Part shown: in pieces, positions 9,045-10,746 of the stretch
Layout: every line of letters starts with the position of its first letter
Numbering within the stretch: the stretch's first letter is position 1
Source: an uncultured Rhizobiaceae group bacterium
GTDB lineage: Bacteria > Pseudomonadota > Alphaproteobacteria > Rhizobiales > Rhizobiaceae
Assembly (NCBI GenBank): GCA_905479965.1
Contig: CAJQOR010000463.1
Location: 1-10,746, forward strand
Direction: 5' to 3'
Length of the DNA stretch: 10,746 nucleotides
Position numbers and translations under genes: made by a program
The notes under the pieces: generated by a model
Database searches by the model: none
Told to the model about the DNA's origin: nothing
Seen by the model: only the letters and a program-made list of their open reading frames with translations

Positions 9045-10746
9045 TTCAAACTCCATAATCACCGCGTCAACCGCTAAGCTGTCACCGGTTTTCACCGGAA
9101 TTTCTTTCACGGTGCCAGATTTTTCAGCCTTCAACACATTTTCCATTTTCATAGCTTCAACAATGGCAAGTGGCTGACCTTCTTCAATATTGTCGCCAAC
9201 GGAAACTTTAAGATCAATCACCAGACCTGGCATCGGACAAAGCAGATATTTCGATGTATCCGCAGCTTCTTTAACAGGCATAAGCGAGAGAAGTTCTGCA
9301 ACACGCGGTGTGAGTACTTTAACATCTAAATCAGCGCCTCGTGTGCGAATGCGAAACCCGTCCGCTGTGCGATTGCTCTTTAAGAAATAGTTCACGCCTT
9401 GAGCGCTTTTATCTTCAGATGAGCTGAACACAGTCGGCGTATCGCCGGGAGTATACGTGCAGAATATTTGCTGTTCCGGCCCATCATCAATTGCGATATC
9501 AAACGTGCCTTCCACTTTATCGTCGCTGCGCGAGACGAAAACAGGAATTTGAGCATCACCTATTTGAACGACATAGTTTTTGTCATTGTGATTATCTGTT
9601 CCAAGATCAATGCTGTGGAGCGCCTCGCGGCGTTCTGCTTCCACCAACATCATTGCCGCTGCACCTGATGCAATTGAATTTAACTCACCTTCAGTGAGGT
9701 CAACGCCTTTAAAGCCTTCAGGATATTCTTCTGCAATAAATGCGGTGGTGATATTGCCTGAGCGGAACCGTTCGTGACCCATCACTGCAGATAAAAACGG
9801 TAAGTTATGACCGATACCTTCAAGCTCAAACATATCAAGCGCTTCGCACATGGTTTGAATGGCTTCATCGCGCGTTTCACCCCAAGTACAAAGTTTGGCG
9901 ATCATCGGATCGTAGTACATGGAGATCTCGCCGCCTTCATAAACACCTGTGTCATTGCGAATGATATTGCCATCGCCAATGTCACCCTCTGCTGGTGGGC
10001 GATAACGTGTTAAACGACCAATGGATGGCAAAAACTTACGATAAGGGTCTTCCGCATATAGACGGCTTTCCATTGCCCAGCCATTAAGCTGAATATCATC
10101 TTGAGAGAGCGATAATTTATCGCCAGCGGCGACATTGATCATGTGTTCGACCAGATCAACGCCCGTTATAAGCTCGGTGACCGGATGCTCCACCTGCAAA
10201 CGCGTATTCATCTCAAGGAAATAGAAGTTTCTATTTTTATCGACAATGAACTCGACAGTTCCAGCACTGGCATAACCAACGGCTTGCGATAATGCACAAG
10301 CTTGCTCGCCCATTGCTTTGCGCGTCGCTTCATCCAAAAAGGGACTCGGCGCTTCCTCAATTACTTTTTGATTGCGGCGCTGGATAGAGCATTCGCGCTC
10401 ACCCAAATAAATGCAATTGCCGTGCGTATCTGCAAGAACCTGAATTTCAATATGACGCGGTTCTTCGACAAATTTTTCAATAAAAATGCGATCATCTCCA
10501 AATGAACTTGCTGCTTCTGATTTGGAGCGTTCAAATCCTTCGCGCGCTTCATCGTCATTCCACGCTATGCGCATGCCTTTACCACCACCTCCTGCGGAGG
10601 CTTTAATCATGACAGGGTAGCCAATTTCACCGGAGATTTTAACGGCATGTTCCGCATCGTCAATCAGCCCCATATGGCCAGGAACGGTGGAAACACCCGC
10701 TTCATTAGCAATTTTCTTAGACGTAATTTTATCGCCCATTTTTTCA
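9042..10746 (-). CDS. pccA: Propionyl-CoA carboxylase alpha subunit (biotin carboxylase plus biotin carrier), 5' end outside window
   Basis: The alpha chain carboxylates its own biotin with ATP and bicarbonate; a beta subunit, not in this window, transfers the carboxyl group to propionyl-CoA. About 567 residues are present, and roughly the first 110, including most of the N-terminal biotin carboxylase subdomain, lie off the right edge. Counting from the first in-window Met (10739), the ATP-grasp glycine loop [10 protein letters not shown] spans 48-57 and the active-site strand [14 protein letters not shown] spans 176-189. The C-terminal carrier domain has AMKME, whose biotinylated lysine (codon 9149-9147) is 35 residues from the end, the usual distance. 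A middle region of about 100-150 residues fits the linker (BT) domain of acyl-CoA carboxylases. Methylcrotonyl-CoA carboxylase and geranyl-CoA carboxylase alpha subunits look similar; the coupled mutase gene is the reason for choosing propionyl-CoA. Met 10739 is not the start, because the frame is open to the edge (Glu-Lys precede it). Confidence 0.9.
   Translation of the reverse strand, partial: EKMGDKITSKKIANEAGVSTVPGHMGLIDDAEHAVKISGEIGYPVMIKASAGGGGKGMRIAWNDDEAREGFERSKSEAASSFGDDRIFIEKFVEEPRHIEIQVLADTHGNCIYLGERECSIQRRNQKVIEEAPSPFLDEATRKAMGEQACALSQAVGYASAGTVEFIVDKNRNFYFLEMNTRLQVEHPVTELITGVDLVEHMINVAAGDKLSLSQDDIQLNGWAMESRLYAEDPYRKFLPSIGRLTRYRPPAEGDIGDGNIIRNDTGVYEGGEISMYYDPMIAKLCTWGETRDEAIQTMCEALDMFELEGIGHNLPFLSAVMGHERFRSGNITTAFIAEEYPEGFKGVDLTEGELNSIASGAAAMMLVEAERREALHSIDLGTDNHNDKNYVVQIGDAQIPVFVSRSDDKVEGTFDIAIDDGPEQQIFCTYTPGDTPTVFSSSEDKSAQGVNYFLKSNRTADGFRIRTRGADLDVKVLTPRVAELLSLMPVKEAADTSKYLLCPMPGLVIDLKVSVGDNIEEGQPLAIVEAMKMENVLKAEKSGTVKEIPVKTGDSLAVDAVIMEFE

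Noticed and set aside
10737..10739. Met at 10739 as the true carboxylase start
   Set aside because: The frame stays open to the window edge, and the family has about 110 further N-terminal residues of the biotin carboxylase domain before this MGDK.

Overview
The window reads as an ordinary stretch of an alphaproteobacterial chromosome, probably Hyphomicrobiales (Rhizobiales)-like and of moderate GC (mid-40s percent by eye). The grounds are the single-chain B12-dependent methylmalonyl-CoA mutase directly behind a biotin-containing acyl-CoA carboxylase alpha subunit, a malate synthase of the G type, a soluble P450 with a PPAPVPR N-terminal segment, and a one-domain PilZ protein. This placement is by family resemblance only. 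No mobile element, tRNA, rRNA or CRISPR array was seen.

Layout, left to right. Positions 1-1526 (minus) hold the N-terminal 508 codons of DNA gyrase subunit B, cut by the window edge inside the TOPRIM DxD motif. A 175-bp divergent spacer carries a good gyrB promoter and a terminator-like hairpin ahead of the next gene. Positions 1702-3135 (plus) encode a complete soluble cytochrome P450, followed by an AT-rich hairpin. Positions 3253-5412 (plus) encode malate synthase G and end in a strong hairpin terminator that can serve both strands. Convergent to it, on the minus strand, are an L,D-transpeptidase lipoprotein (5499-6179), a PilZ-domain protein (6361-6780), methylmalonyl-CoA mutase (6898-9042) and the acyl-CoA carboxylase alpha subunit (9042-10746, 5' end outside the window). 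The last two overlap by one base.

Working together: the carboxylase, most likely propionyl-CoA carboxylase, and the mutase form the route propionyl-CoA to methylmalonyl-CoA to succinyl-CoA. Malate synthase turns glyoxylate plus acetyl-CoA into malate. These are the two exit branches of the ethylmalonyl-CoA pathway, which many alphaproteobacteria use in place of the glyoxylate shunt, but no diagnostic gene of that pathway (ccr, ecm, mcd) lies in the window. The P450, transpeptidase and PilZ genes have no evident link to this metabolism.

I found no convincing undescribed system. What deserves a second look is mostly non-coding: paired palindromes and tandem repeats in the short spacers, a possible attenuator before the P450, and the unassigned substrates of the P450 and PilZ proteins.
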